This document shows positions 27,269-36,935 of a stretch of DNA of 64,000 nt, one piece after another; the first letter of the stretch is position 1, and the number at the start of each line of letters is the position of its first letter. Under the pieces are notes generated by a model. The model had not been told where the DNA came from. It did no database searches and was given only the letters and a program-made list of their open reading frames with translations. Made by a program: the position numbers and the translations under genes. The stretch is from Erythrobacter sp. EC-HK427 (GTDB taxonomy: Bacteria; Pseudomonadota; Alphaproteobacteria; Sphingomonadales; Sphingomonadaceae). The DNA is taken from positions 2,495,059 through 2,559,058 of the forward strand of contig NZ_LR701479.1 of assembly GCF_902498745.1 (NCBI RefSeq), written 5' to 3'.

Positions 27269-29197
27269 CTAGCGGCTGATAAGGCCCGTGCGGACCGCAT
27301 CGATACCGGCATCATTGCGTTCGATTGCAACGCTGCGTTCGGCGCCATTGATGAATTGCTGGAGATATTCGTCGCCGATCACCTGCGACAATTGCGCGGC
27401 GGTGTTGGCCACATCCTCGCTATCGAGCGCCAGCTCGGGCGTTTCGATATTGTCGAGTTGCACCACATACCAATTGCCCGCTTCGGGCACGGCCACGCGT
27501 TCGGTGGTGCCTTCTGCCATCGAGAAGAACAGGATGGTGGCGCGGGTGATCCGCTCCTGCTCGGCGAGTTCGCGGCGGTTGAGATTGATCGACTGCACAG
27601 CCGGCACATCCACTTCTTCCGCCGCCACGGCCTGCGCCAAAGACATCCCGCCTTCAACCCGCGCCAGCACGCGCGCCGCGGCTTCGCCCGCTGCCGCCAA
27701 TCCCTGTTCGCGGCGCCACGCCTCGATCAATTGCGGACGAAGTTCGGCAATCGGCGGGGCGGCGCTGCGGACAATCGAATCGACGTCGAAAATCAGGAAA
27801 GCCTCACCTGGCACCAGTTCGGCGATTTCCGGGTCCCCTTCGTCGATTTCGAACGCGAAGCTGACGACGCGGGCAAGCTGCTGCGGAGCCTGCGCGGGCT
27901 GGCCGTAGACACGGCCGTCAGCCAGCAATTGCGGGGTTGTGCTGAGTTCGATCCCCAGTTCCTCGGCAGCCTGTTCCAGCGTCTTGCCGCGCGCGAATTC
28001 GGTTTCGAGCCGCTCGGACACGTCCTCCAGCGCCTGCTGCACGCGTTCCTGCATCAGCGTCTCGCGGATTTCCTCGCTCGCCTGTGCCAGTGACCGCCCG
28101 GCGATTTGCGTGACATTATCGACGCTCAGCACATACCAGCCCAGCGAACCCTGTACGGGGCCGGCAAACGCGCCCTGATCGGCTGCATAAGCGGCATTGG
28201 CCACGGCCTGCGAGGCGGTCGCGGCAAAATCCGCCTGCTCGACATCTTCCACCGATGTGGTGGCAAGGCCGCGGCGCTGCGCGATCTGTTGCAGGTTCAT
28301 TCCGCCCTCGGCCTGTTCCAGCACGGCGCGCGCATCAGCTTCGCTTTGCAGCACAAGCTGCGTAAAGCTCCGGCGCTCGCTCGCCTGATAGAGCACGCTG
28401 TCCGCTTCATACCGCGCGGCGATCTGCGCAGCGGTTACCGGCGGCAGGTCTGCCGCGACTTGCTCCGCGCCGAAAGCGGCATAGCGCAAGGTGCGGCGTT
28501 CAGGGCGGATGTAGCTGGCGCGGTTCTCCGCATAGAAGGCCGAAATCTGCGCATCGGTGGGGTCGCCTTCGGGCGCGAACAGATTGGCGGGGAACACCGC
28601 GGCAGAACCGCTGCGCGTCTCGTTGAGCAGCTGCGCATAGGTGCGCGCCATCCCCAGCGGCATCCGCGCCTGATAGGAAATCGGCACCACCGTCTGCCGC
28701 GCGAGCAGGCTGAGCGCCAAATCATCGCGCACCGTCGCCTCGGTCAGGCCGCGCTGGCGCAGCATGGCGCGGAAGGCCTCGGCATCGAATTCGCCGTCGA
28801 GCCCGGTGAAGCCTCCGCCGCTGATAATCTCCGAATTGACCAGATTGCTGCCTGCCCGCAGCCCCATCAGCTGGGCAAACTCGGCCAGCGCGTTGCGGCT
28901 GAGCACCTGTTCCAGCACATCATCAAAGCCGCCTTGCTCAATAAACGCTTCAAGCGACAAGGTGGGGTTCTGCGCGCGCGCCTGCTCGAAAGCATTGCTG
29001 ACGTTCTGGCTCAGATCGCCTGTGGAAATCGTCCGCTCGCCCACCACGGCCACGCGGTCTCCACCGGCAACACCGCCGAACATTCCCGTATTGGCGACAT
29101 CCGAACTGGCAAAGGCCAGCGCGATCAGGGCCAGAAAGCCCAGCGTGACACCAATGCCGATTTTCGACTGGAAGAAGTTGCGAAAGAAGGAAATCAT
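27269..29197 (-). CDS. ppiD: SurA/PpiD-type periplasmic peptidyl-prolyl isomerase
   Basis: Membrane-anchored folding factor of 642 residues. A short cytoplasmic N-terminus is followed by one TM helix (about 14-32), then an N-terminal SurA-like chaperone region and one or two parvulin-type domains (around 255-370 and later), with SLGWYVLSVDNV in place of a full catalytic signature. The architecture is PpiD, which helps outer-membrane and secreted proteins leave the translocon. Its TAG lies 12 bases from the probable trpE start, so ppiD may head the trp operon, as in other sphingomonads. The start at 29197 follows AAGG about 7 bases upstream. Confidence 0.88.
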   Translation of the reverse strand: MISFFRNFFQSKIGIGVTLGFLALIALAFASSDVANTGMFGGVAGGDRVAVVGERTISTGDLSQNVSNAFEQARAQNPTLSLEAFIEQGGFDDVLEQVLSRNALAEFAQLMGLRAGSNLVNSEIISGGGFTGLDGEFDAEAFRAMLRQRGLTEATVRDDLALSLLARQTVVPISYQARMPLGMARTYAQLLNETRSGSAAVFPANLFAPEGDPTDAQISAFYAENRASYIRPERRTLRYAAFGAEQVAADLPPVTAAQIAARYEADSVLYQASERRSFTQLVLQSEADARAVLEQAEGGMNLQQIAQRRGLATTSVEDVEQADFAATASQAVANAAYAADQGAFAGPVQGSLGWYVLSVDNVTQIAGRSLAQASEEIRETLMQERVQQALEDVSERLETEFARGKTLEQAAEELGIELSTTPQLLADGRVYGQPAQAPQQLARVVSFAFEIDEGDPEIAELVPGEAFLIFDVDSIVRSAAPPIAELRPQLIEAWRREQGLAAAGEAAARVLARVEGGMSLAQAVAAEEVDVPAVQSINLNRRELAEQERITRATILFFSMAEGTTERVAVPEAGNWYVVQLDNIETPELALDSEDVANTAAQLSQVIGDEYLQQFINGAERSVAIERNDAGIDAVRTGLISR

Positions 29198-29360
29198 AGG
29201 AAGGTTTTGATCCGGAACGTGCCCGACAGGCCATGAAAGACTAAGGTATGATAGACAGGGCGAAACGCAGGCGCCGCCCGTTATTGCCGCTCGCCATATA
29301 AGGCCTGCGACCCTATCGCAACAGGCTGCGCGCACTCGGCAAAATAATGCGAAAGGCACT

Positions 29361-29389
29361 TTGACAAGCCTGTTACACCCGATTAGCGG
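29361..29389 (+). promoter_or_regulatory. probable tpiA promoter
   Basis: TTGACA at 29361-29366 matches the -35 consensus; a weak -10 (TAGCGG) starts after a 17-base spacer. The motif CTGTTACAC, seen twice before moaC, lies within the spacer (29370-29378). The gene start is about 80 bases downstream. Confidence 0.4.
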
Positions 29390-29466
29390 ACATCGGAGAG
29401 AAACGCAGCGGCACCGCACCCCTTGGGGTTTTGTTTCGGCACCCAGCGGAAATTACAGGATTATTG

Positions 29467-30225
29467 ATGACAACCCGTCCTTTCATTGTCGGCAATTGGA
29501 AGATGCATGGCACGCGCTCGATGCTTTCCGAAGCGCGCGCGATAGACCGTGCGGCCGAGCGGCTCATCAAGGTGGAAGTGGCGCTGGCGCCGCCTTTCAC
29601 GCTGATTCACGCGGTCCACAAGGAAGCGGGCCTGATCGCGGTGGGTGCGCAGGACTGCCACCCGGCGGACGGCGGTGCCCACACCGGCGATGTCTCTGCC
29701 ATCATGGTCAAGGATGCTGGCGCGAGCTTCACGATTGTCGGCCATAGCGAGCGGCGCGCGGGCTACGGAGAAACCAATGCGCTGGTGAAGGCCAAGGCCG
29801 AGGCCGCGATTGCCGCTGGCATGAGTGTGATCGTCTGCGTCGGCGAAACCGAAGATGATCGCGCGGCGGGCAAGCACGTCGATGTCGTGACGCGCCAGCT
29901 CAAGGGCTCGCTACCCGACAGCGATGGCGCTGCGGAACGGATCACCGTGGCCTATGAACCGGTCTGGGCTATCGGCACGGGCAACACCGCAACCACGGAC
30001 GATATCGCTGCCATGCACGCCGCGATTCGGGCCAAGCTGGTCGCGCTGTATGGCGAAGTGGGGGAGGCGATCCGCATCCTCTACGGCGGTTCGGTGAATG
30101 CCGGAAACGCGGCGGAAATTCTCACGACGCCCGATGTCGGCGGCGCGCTTGTCGGCGGGGCGAGCCTGACGGCGGAGAGCTTCCTTGGCATTATCGTCGC
30201 CGCTGCCGAGCGGGACGAGGCGTAA
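29467..30225 (+). CDS. tpiA: triosephosphate isomerase
   Basis: Interconverts dihydroxyacetone phosphate and glyceraldehyde 3-phosphate. TIM barrel of 252 residues with the substrate Lys in GNWKMHG near residue 13, the catalytic His in IVGHSERR near 97, the catalytic Glu in YEPVWAIGTG near 168, and LYGGSVNAGN for phosphate. The ATG at 29467 aligns with family starts (TTRPFIVGNWKMHG); an earlier in-frame ATG adds 12 unrelated residues. It diverges from ppiD across about 270 bases that hold promoters and nothing else recognised. Confidence 0.97.
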   Translation: MTTRPFIVGNWKMHGTRSMLSEARAIDRAAERLIKVEVALAPPFTLIHAVHKEAGLIAVGAQDCHPADGGAHTGDVSAIMVKDAGASFTIVGHSERRAGYGETNALVKAKAEAAIAAGMSVIVCVGETEDDRAAGKHVDVVTRQLKGSLPDSDGAAERITVAYEPVWAIGTGNTATTDDIAAMHAAIRAKLVALYGEVGEAIRILYGGSVNAGNAAEILTTPDVGGALVGGASLTAESFLGIIVAAAERDEA

Positions 30226-30325
30226 TCCACCCGCAATTACCCGCGCACTCGCCCCTTGTGGGAATGGCCCGCACCGCCTAAATGCGCGGCATATTTGTTA
30301 CCCCTTCTGATTGACTGACCGAACC

Positions 30326-30718
30326 ATGGCTTCTCTGTTCAACTTCCTCCTCGTCATCCAGGCGCTTGTCGCCGCTACGCTTGTCGGCCTTGTGCTGATG
30401 CAGCGTTCCGAAGGCGGCGGGTTGGGGATTGGCGGCGGCGGTAGCCCGGGCGGTGTGATGTCGGCGCGCGGGGCAGCAAACTTCCTTAGCCGTGCGACCA
30501 AATGGTCGGCGGTGATCTTCGTGGTGCTGGCAATCGTGCTCGCAGGTCTGGCGCAGAGCGCGATGGGCGGCGGCGAGCTGGAAAGCACGCTCGATCGCTC
30601 GACCGCGAGCGGCGCAACGGACATTCCGGCGGGGCCAGAGGCCGCTCCGGCACCGGCGACCGCCGAGACCGAGGCCGCTCCGGCCGAAGCCGACCCGCTG
30701 GCCGACGTCGCCGAATAG
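30326..30718 (+). CDS. secG: preprotein translocase subunit SecG
   Basis: Small partner of SecYE that aids preprotein translocation. The 130 residues contain two membrane helices (about 3-22 and 55-75) flanking the conserved LMQRSEGGGLGIGGG loop, and a C-terminal tail of about 45 residues rich in Ala, Pro and Glu, common in this lineage. The ATG at 30326 was chosen; a TTG five codons earlier is possible. The usual alphaproteobacterial order tpiA-secG-pyrG is kept. Confidence 0.93.
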   Translation: MASLFNFLLVIQALVAATLVGLVLMQRSEGGGLGIGGGGSPGGVMSARGAANFLSRATKWSAVIFVVLAIVLAGLAQSAMGGGELESTLDRSTASGATDIPAGPEAAPAPATAETEAAPAEADPLADVAE

Positions 30719-30806
30719 GCACGCACCAGACTTTCCCCTGTTTATTCGCGTTGCAGCGGTGAAAACCGCCGCAATCCGCTTGCCCCGAATCCGAAACGAG
30801 GCTTAA

Positions 30807-32456
<1,650 letters not shown>

Positions 32457-32664
32457 TCCGCTATGCTTAACATGAATATTACAAGCGCCGTCGTTTTGTA
32501 ACAAATCGCTTGCGCGTTGCACCTGCGAAATAGTAACAATCGATAACAGGCTGTGTGGGGGAAGCCGCATCCGCATCCTTGAGGGAGGGGCGGTGCAGCG
32601 CAAAATCTGCGTCAGTTTGACCAACCGGATTTGACCGGCCGCGCGCGGAAAACATTATCTTTTC

Positions 32665-32790
32665 AAGCGGCGTCGGCGTGGCCTTGCGGTGGGAGATAGG
32701 CTGTCTCTTGCGACCCGGACAGCCCGTTTCCCGCGCGAGTCGGCGTTCTAAACGTCGAGGGGGCGGGTTTTAGCGGACCCGCCCCCATAG
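32665..32790 (+). ncRNA. candidate small RNA, unassigned
   Basis: Proposed only from layout: a possible promoter (TTGACC, 16 bases, CATTAT ending at 32658), then about 125 bases with no open frame containing one clear internal stem, ending in a strong G/C hairpin. I could not match it to 6S, SRP RNA, tmRNA or RNase P. There is no U-run directly after the hairpin, which weakens the case. Confidence 0.25.
32759..32786. terminator. strong hairpin, possible terminator
   Basis: GGGGGCGGGT (32759-32768) pairs perfectly with ACCCGCCCCC (32777-32786) around an 8-base loop. It lies 33 bases past the hsp20 stop (minus strand) and 300 bases past pyrG. There is no clear T-run on either strand. Confidence 0.55.
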
Positions 32791-32818
32791 TTTCATCGCA
32801 TGGTTAGGAATTGCGGCA

Positions 32819-33292
32819 TCAGGCAGCGGCCTGATCGCTGTCCTTCTTGTCGCCGTCCACTATTTCCAGCGTGTTGCCGCCAATCGCGATCTTCTTGGGC
32901 TTCATCGCCTCGGGCACTTCGCGCACCAGATCGATCACCAGCAGGCCGTCCTGCAGATCGGCGTTCTCGACGCGGACATAATCAGCCAGTTCAAAGCGGC
33001 GCTCGAACCCGCGATTGGCGATGCCGACATGGAGCATTTCTGCGCCATCGGTGGCCTCGTCGCGCTTCTTGCCGATCACGGTCAGCAGGTTCTGCTGCGC
33101 GGTGATATCGAGATCGCGCGGGCGGAAACCGGCCACAGCAATGGTGATGCGATAGGCATCTTCATGGCGGCGCTCGATATTGAAAGGGGGGTAATTGTCG
33201 CCGGCGTTTCGCGCATTGTTTTCGAGCAAGTCGAACAGCCGGTCAAAACCGACGGTGGAGCGGCGATAGGGGGTCAAATCAAAACGGTTCAT
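32819..33292 (-). CDS. small heat shock protein, Hsp20/IbpA type
   Basis: ATP-independent chaperone that holds unfolding proteins. The 157 residues have the alpha-crystallin domain at about 35-130, with AYRITIAVAGFRPRDLDI and a late ANRGFERRFELADYVRVENADL; the C-terminal tail contains KKIAI, an I-x-I type anchor for oligomer formation. The ATG at 33292 was chosen because MNRFDLTPYRRSTVGFDRLF is the family start and GAGGA sits 9 bases upstream within a thermometer-like hairpin. A sigma-32-like promoter lies further up. Heat control is therefore likely at both levels. Confidence 0.93.
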   Translation of the reverse strand: MNRFDLTPYRRSTVGFDRLFDLLENNARNAGDNYPPFNIERRHEDAYRITIAVAGFRPRDLDITAQQNLLTVIGKKRDEATDGAEMLHVGIANRGFERRFELADYVRVENADLQDGLLVIDLVREVPEAMKPKKIAIGGNTLEIVDGDKKDSDQAAA

Positions 33293-33297
33293 TGCAA

Positions 33298-33353
33298 CAA
33301 ATCCTCTTTTGAGCAATTTGGACATATATGCGGACCCGTAAGCGGCATCCGCG
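33298..33353 (-). promoter_or_regulatory. ROSE-like RNA thermometer in the hsp20 leader
   Basis: On the gene strand, CAAATTGCTC (33320-33311) folds on GAGGATTTG (33306-33298) around an AAAA loop, burying the ribosome binding site GAGGA and leaving a single bulged G opposite it. That UUGCU-with-bulged-G pairing is the hallmark of ROSE elements. A further stem GCGGA/TCCGC lies upstream (33353-33331). Confidence 0.7.
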
Positions 33354-33360
33354 GTTGACA

Positions 33361-33388
33361 AGATAGGCAGCAGCGGCGGCGTTTCAAC
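33361..33388 (-). promoter_or_regulatory. sigma-32-like promoter of hsp20
   Basis: On the gene strand GTTGAAA (33388-33382), a 14-base spacer, then CCTATCT (33367-33361), close to the RpoH consensus CTTGAAA / CCCATnT. Transcription would begin near 33353, giving a leader of about 60 bases that contains the thermometer. Confidence 0.65.
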
Positions 33389-33422
33389 CGTGCCGCGCGC
33401 GCAAACGGAAAGCGAGTGACGG

Positions 33423-33686
33423 GTGAGCACAGCCAAGGTCGAAATCTATACCAAAGCCTATTGCGGCTATTGCTTCATGGCAAAACGGCTGCTCGACAAG
33501 AAGGGCGTGGAATACACCGAATATGACATCACGCTGGGCGGCCCCAAACGCGACGAAATGTTGGCGCGCAAGCCCGATGCGATGACGGTGCCGCAGATCT
33601 TTATCGACGATGCGCCGGTAGGCGGGTCTGACAATCTCTCCGCCCTGGACCGCGAGGGCAAGCTGGACACCTTGCTGGGCCTGTAA
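33423..33686 (+). CDS. grxC: glutaredoxin 3
   Basis: Glutathione-dependent thiol-disulfide reductase of 87 residues. The dithiol site is CGYC (YTKAYCGYCFMAKRLL, residues 14-17) in place of the commoner CPYC; TVPQIFIDDAPVGGSDNL supplies the cis-Pro and glutathione-binding loop. The start is GTG. The stop overlaps the start of the following nitrilase gene (TAATG), so the pair is coupled. Confidence 0.95.
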   Translation: MSTAKVEIYTKAYCGYCFMAKRLLDKKGVEYTEYDITLGGPKRDEMLARKPDAMTVPQIFIDDAPVGGSDNLSALDREGKLDTLLGL

Positions 33687-34510
33687 TGCCGAAAATCGCG
33701 CTTTTGCAGATGAGTTCGGGCACCGATCCCGAAGCGAATGGCGGACGTATCCGCGAGGCGATGGCGCAGGCAGCAGGGCAGGGCGCGGAAATCCTCTTCA
33801 CGCCCGAAATGGCCGGACTGCTCGATCGCAACCGCGCGCGGGCGGGTGTGCACATCGTGGCCGAGGAAGCGAGCGCGCTGGTGCAATCGGTGCGCGATGC
33901 TGCGCGCGAACACGCGATTGCGCTGGCGCTGGGCCTGCCGGTTCTGCGCGATGACGGGCGCTGGGCAAATCGCAGCCTGTTGATCGATGCGAGCGGCGCG
34001 ACTGCGGCGCGCTACGACAAGATCCATATGTTTGATGTCGATCTGGCGACCGGAGAAAGCTGGCGCGAAAGCAGCGCCTACGCGCCGGGCGAAGAGGTCG
34101 TGACGGCGGACACGCCCGTCGGCACTCTGGGCCTGACAACCTGCTACGATATCCGCTTCCCCGCTTTGTGGGACGAGCTCGGCCGTCGCCGCTGCGATGC
34201 CATAGCGGTGCCTGCCGCTTTCACCGTGCCCACCGGCAAAGCGCATTGGCACACGCTCCTGCGCGCCCGCGCCATCGAGGCGACTGCCTTCATCATCGCC
34301 GCCGCGCAAGTCGGCAAGCATGAGGATGGACGCGAAACTTACGGGCATTCGCTGGTCGTCGATCCGTGGGGCGAGGTGCTGCTCGACATGGGCGGCGAAG
34401 CGCCGGGGCTGGGCTTTTGCGATATCGACCTCTCGCGCATCGCCGAGGTGCGCCGCCAGCTCCCCAGCCTTGCCAACAAGCGCGAAATCCCTAGATCGCC
34501 GCTGCCATGA
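33686..34510 (+). CDS. carbon-nitrogen hydrolase (nitrilase superfamily)
   Basis: A protein of 274 residues with the Glu-Lys-Cys triad: Glu in FTPEMAG near residue 38, Lys in ARYDKIHMFDVDL near 112, Cys in GLTTCYDIRFPALW near 153. The sequence is closest by eye to the Nit/omega-amidase branch (as in deaminated-glutathione amidase), and the position directly behind a glutaredoxin gene fits repair of deaminated glutathione, though that is inference. It overlaps grxC by 1 base and the DUF1178 gene by 4. Confidence 0.9.
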   Translation: MPKIALLQMSSGTDPEANGGRIREAMAQAAGQGAEILFTPEMAGLLDRNRARAGVHIVAEEASALVQSVRDAAREHAIALALGLPVLRDDGRWANRSLLIDASGATAARYDKIHMFDVDLATGESWRESSAYAPGEEVVTADTPVGTLGLTTCYDIRFPALWDELGRRRCDAIAVPAAFTVPTGKAHWHTLLRARAIEATAFIIAAAQVGKHEDGRETYGHSLVVDPWGEVLLDMGGEAPGLGFCDIDLSRIAEVRRQLPSLANKREIPRSPLP

Positions 34511-34980
34511 TCGTGTTCGACCTCTCCTGTGACGCGGGCCACCGGTTCGAAGGCTGGTTCGGCTCGTCCGACGACTTTGCGCAGCAGCGTGAGGATGGGA
34601 AGCTGGTTTGCCCGTTATGCGGGTCGGCGGTGGTGGACAAAGCGCCGATGGCTCCGGCAGTGGGCAGGAAGGGCAACCAGCTTGCGACGAAGCCCGCGCC
34701 CGCCAGCGGGCCGGTGGCTCCGGTTGCCAACGCGCCAATGCCTCCCGAAGTCGCCCAGGCGATGGTGAAACTCGCCGAAGCACAGGCAAAGGCGCTCAAG
34801 GACAGCACCTGGGTCGGGCGAAAGTTCGCCGAGGAATCGCGCGCCATGCATTACGGCGAACAGGCGCACGCCGCTATCCATGGCGAGGCGAGCCCCGAAG
34901 AAGCAAAGGCTCTGCTGGACGAAGGCATCCCCGTTGCGCCGCTGCCGTTTCCGGTCGCTCCGCCCGACAAACTGAATTGA
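34507..34980 (+). CDS. DUF1178 family protein
   Basis: A protein of 157 residues starting MIVFDLSCDAGHRFEGWFGSS, with a CxxC pair at LVCPLCGS that suggests a small zinc ribbon. A Pro/Ala linker follows, and a conserved C-terminal half with DSTWVGRKFAEESRAMHYGE and a late GIPVAPLPFP motif. The function is unknown; the family is widespread in alphaproteobacteria next to a nitrilase and grxC, as here. It is coupled to the nitrilase gene by an ATGA overlap. Confidence 0.92.
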   Translation: MIVFDLSCDAGHRFEGWFGSSDDFAQQREDGKLVCPLCGSAVVDKAPMAPAVGRKGNQLATKPAPASGPVAPVANAPMPPEVAQAMVKLAEAQAKALKDSTWVGRKFAEESRAMHYGEQAHAAIHGEASPEEAKALLDEGIPVAPLPFPVAPPDKLN

Positions 34981-34992
34981 TTGCGTAGGGAT

Positions 34993-35069
34993 TGGTGCGC
35001 CCGACAGGATTCGAACCTGTGGCCCCCGGATTAGGAATCCGATGCTCTATCCGACTGAGCTACGGGCGC
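34993..35069 (-). tRNA. tRNA-Arg, anticodon CCT
   Basis: The 77 bases including an encoded CCA fold as a full cloverleaf: acceptor GCGCCCG/CGGGCGC, D-arm GCTC/GAGC, anticodon stem TCGGA/TCCGG with loop TTCCTAA (anticodon CCT, reading AGG), and T-arm ACAGG TTCGAAT CCTGT. The discriminator base is A. It lies 12 bases past the DUF1178 stop on the other strand. Confidence 0.97.
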
Positions 35070-35128
35070 GCCTATTGCGCCCTTACGGTGCCTCGAAATT
35101 GCTGGCAACCCACTCCCAAGCCCGACTG

Positions 35129-35209
35129 CCCTGAGCCTGTCGAAGGGCTGCACTTCTCTTTGGCGCTTGGCGCTGGAACACAGAAAAGCAGTCCTTCGAC
35201 AGGCTCAGG
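35129..35209. repeat. REP-type inverted repeat pair
   Basis: CCTGAGCCTGTCGAAGG (35130-35146) recurs as its exact complement at 35193-35209, 46 bases apart. The 17-base unit is a repeat I recall as scattered between genes in sphingomonads and other proteobacteria. No transposase gene is nearby. Confidence 0.85.
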
Positions 35210-35238
35210 ACGAACGGGCTTTTGGAACTTGTCCGAGG

Positions 35239-36342
35239 CTACTCCGCCGGTTCCGCCTCAACCTTCAGCACACCGCGCTTCACCTGATCGCGCTCGATGC
35301 TTTCGAACAGCGCCTTGAAGTTCCCCTCGCCAAAGCCGTCATCGCCCTTGCGCTGGATGAATTCGAAGAACACCGGGCCGACGCGCGGCTCGGCGAAGAT
35401 TTGCAGCAGGAGGCGCGGGCGGCCACCTTCTGTGGTGCCATCGAGCAGAATCCCGCGCATTTTGAGCTCATCGACCGGCTCGCCATGGCCGGGCAGGCGC
35501 TCTGCCAGCATTTCGTAATAGGTGGCGGGCGGGGCGGTCATGAAAGGCACGCCGAGCTTCTTGAGGCGATCCCAAGCGGCCACCAGATCATCGCAAATCA
35601 GCGCGATATGCTGGATACCTTCGCCGTTGAACTGGCGCAGGAATTCCTCGATCTGACCCTTGCCGCCTTCGCCCTCTTCGTTGAGCGGGATGCGGATTTT
35701 GCCGTCGGGCGCGGTCAGCGCCTTGGAGGTGAGGCCGGTATATTCGCCTTTGATGTCGAAGAAGCGGATTTCGCGGAAATTGAACAGCGTTTCGTAATAG
35801 TCCGCCCAATAGGCCATGCGCCCGGTGTAGACGTTGTGGGTCAGGTGATCGATCACGTCGAAGCCTGCGCCCTCGGGCCACTTTTCCACGCCATCACGAT
35901 ATTCGAAATCGATATCGTAGATCGAGAGGCCATTGCCCTCTGCATCGGCGTAACGGTCAATCAGATAGACAATCGCGCCGCCGATGCCGCGAATGGCGGG
36001 GATGCGCAGTTCCATCGGGCCGGTGGTGACTTCGACCGGCTCCGCCCCGCGCGCGATCAGCTCTGCATAGGCCTTGGCGGCGTTCTTCACGCGGAAGCCC
36101 ATGCCGCAGGCCGAAGGGCCATGTTCGCGGGCGAAGAACCATGCGGCACTGCGCGGTTCGTAATTGAGGATCAGGTTGATCTGCCCCTGCCGCCAAAGCT
36201 GCACGTCTTTGGAACGGTGATTGGCGACATGGGTAAAGCCCATCGTCTCGAACACGGGTTCGATCAGGCCCTTTTCCGGCGCGCAGAATTCGACAAATTC
36301 AAAGCCATCAAGGCCAATCGGGTTTTCGAAGAGATCAGTCAT
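35239..36342 (-). CDS. hppD: 4-hydroxyphenylpyruvate dioxygenase
   Basis: Iron enzyme converting 4-hydroxyphenylpyruvate to homogentisate in tyrosine breakdown. The 367 residues form two vicinal-oxygen-chelate domains. Iron ligands are the His of [14 protein letters not shown] (near 172), the His of [11 protein letters not shown] (near 250) and the Glu of [13 protein letters not shown] (near 332). The ATG at 36342 gives [19 protein letters not shown], the family start. It stands alone here, with no homogentisate dioxygenase alongside. Confidence 0.97.
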   Translation of the reverse strand: MTDLFENPIGLDGFEFVEFCAPEKGLIEPVFETMGFTHVANHRSKDVQLWRQGQINLILNYEPRSAAWFFAREHGPSACGMGFRVKNAAKAYAELIARGAEPVEVTTGPMELRIPAIRGIGGAIVYLIDRYADAEGNGLSIYDIDFEYRDGVEKWPEGAGFDVIDHLTHNVYTGRMAYWADYYETLFNFREIRFFDIKGEYTGLTSKALTAPDGKIRIPLNEEGEGGKGQIEEFLRQFNGEGIQHIALICDDLVAAWDRLKKLGVPFMTAPPATYYEMLAERLPGHGEPVDELKMRGILLDGTTEGGRPRLLLQIFAEPRVGPVFFEFIQRKGDDGFGEGNFKALFESIERDQVKRGVLKVEAEPAE

Positions 36343-36462
36343 GGTTTCATATGTAACTTGTTTGCCGGATTCGCGCAAGCAATTGCCTCGAACACGCCGA
36401 TCACACGGGGAAAGTTGACCAAACCGCTTGAACCGCAGGGGAAGTTGTGATTCAAGCACGCT

Positions 36463-36783
36463 ATGAACACGGTGCCGACAAAGCGGGAAATGGTGCGCGA
36501 GAAGCTCGGCAATGCGCTGGCGCTGTTCGTGCTCATCGTCATCGGCCTGCTGGCGCTGGTCGGGCCCAACGGTTTTCTCGCATGGCGGGAGAACGCCGCG
36601 CAGTTGCAGGCGCATCAGGCGCGCATTGCGGTGCTGGAGGAAGAGCGGGCCGTATTGGCGAATCGTGTCGAACTGCTCGATCCCAACAATGTCGATCCCG
36701 ATCTGGGTTCGGAACTGGTGCGCGAAACGCTGGGCGTGGCGCATAAGGACGAGGTGATTGTCGAGCTTGAGACGCTCGACTGA
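36463..36783 (+). CDS. ftsB: FtsB/DivIC-type septum formation protein
   Basis: Bitopic divisome protein that links FtsL and FtsQ. The 106 residues comprise a short cytoplasmic N-terminus, one TM helix (about 17-37), a coiled coil (about 43-70, [20 protein letters not shown]) and a short tail containing [17 protein letters not shown]. Position before pdhA matches many alphaproteobacteria. Sequence conservation is low in this family, but size, layout and context agree. Confidence 0.88.
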   Translation: MNTVPTKREMVREKLGNALALFVLIVIGLLALVGPNGFLAWRENAAQLQAHQARIAVLEEERAVLANRVELLDPNNVDPDLGSELVRETLGVAHKDEVIVELETLD

Positions 36784-36935
36784 TTTCACCAAATCGGTAA
36801 ACCAGCCAAAGCAATCGCGCCGCTGCGGCGAAATTCGTATGCGCAGCGTTGCCAGTCAAATCAAACCCTGCCTATAGATGGTGGTGCATTTGACGCACCA
36901 GCGATGACAACAATCCGGGAAACAGGGGACACCTC

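Larger units (their letters stand above)
32457..32818. other. intergenic region between pyrG and hsp20
   Basis: No open reading frame of note. It holds an AT-rich stretch with TAACA words (32490-32550), a double TTGACC at 32617-32622 and 32631-32636 followed at 16 bases by CATTAT (32653-32658) as a possible promoter, a 7-base inverted pair GGCTGTC/GACAGCC (32699-32705 and 32718-32724), and a 10-base perfect hairpin ending at 32786. It is large enough for a small RNA. Confidence 0.6.

Noticed and set aside
32665..32790. 6S RNA, SRP RNA or tmRNA in the pyrG-hsp20 gap
   Set aside because: No characteristic sequence of any of these was found; left as an unassigned candidate.
35167..36450. 427-codon open frame on the plus strand opposite hppD
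   Set aside because: Antisense of a well-identified enzyme, beginning in the REP repeat.
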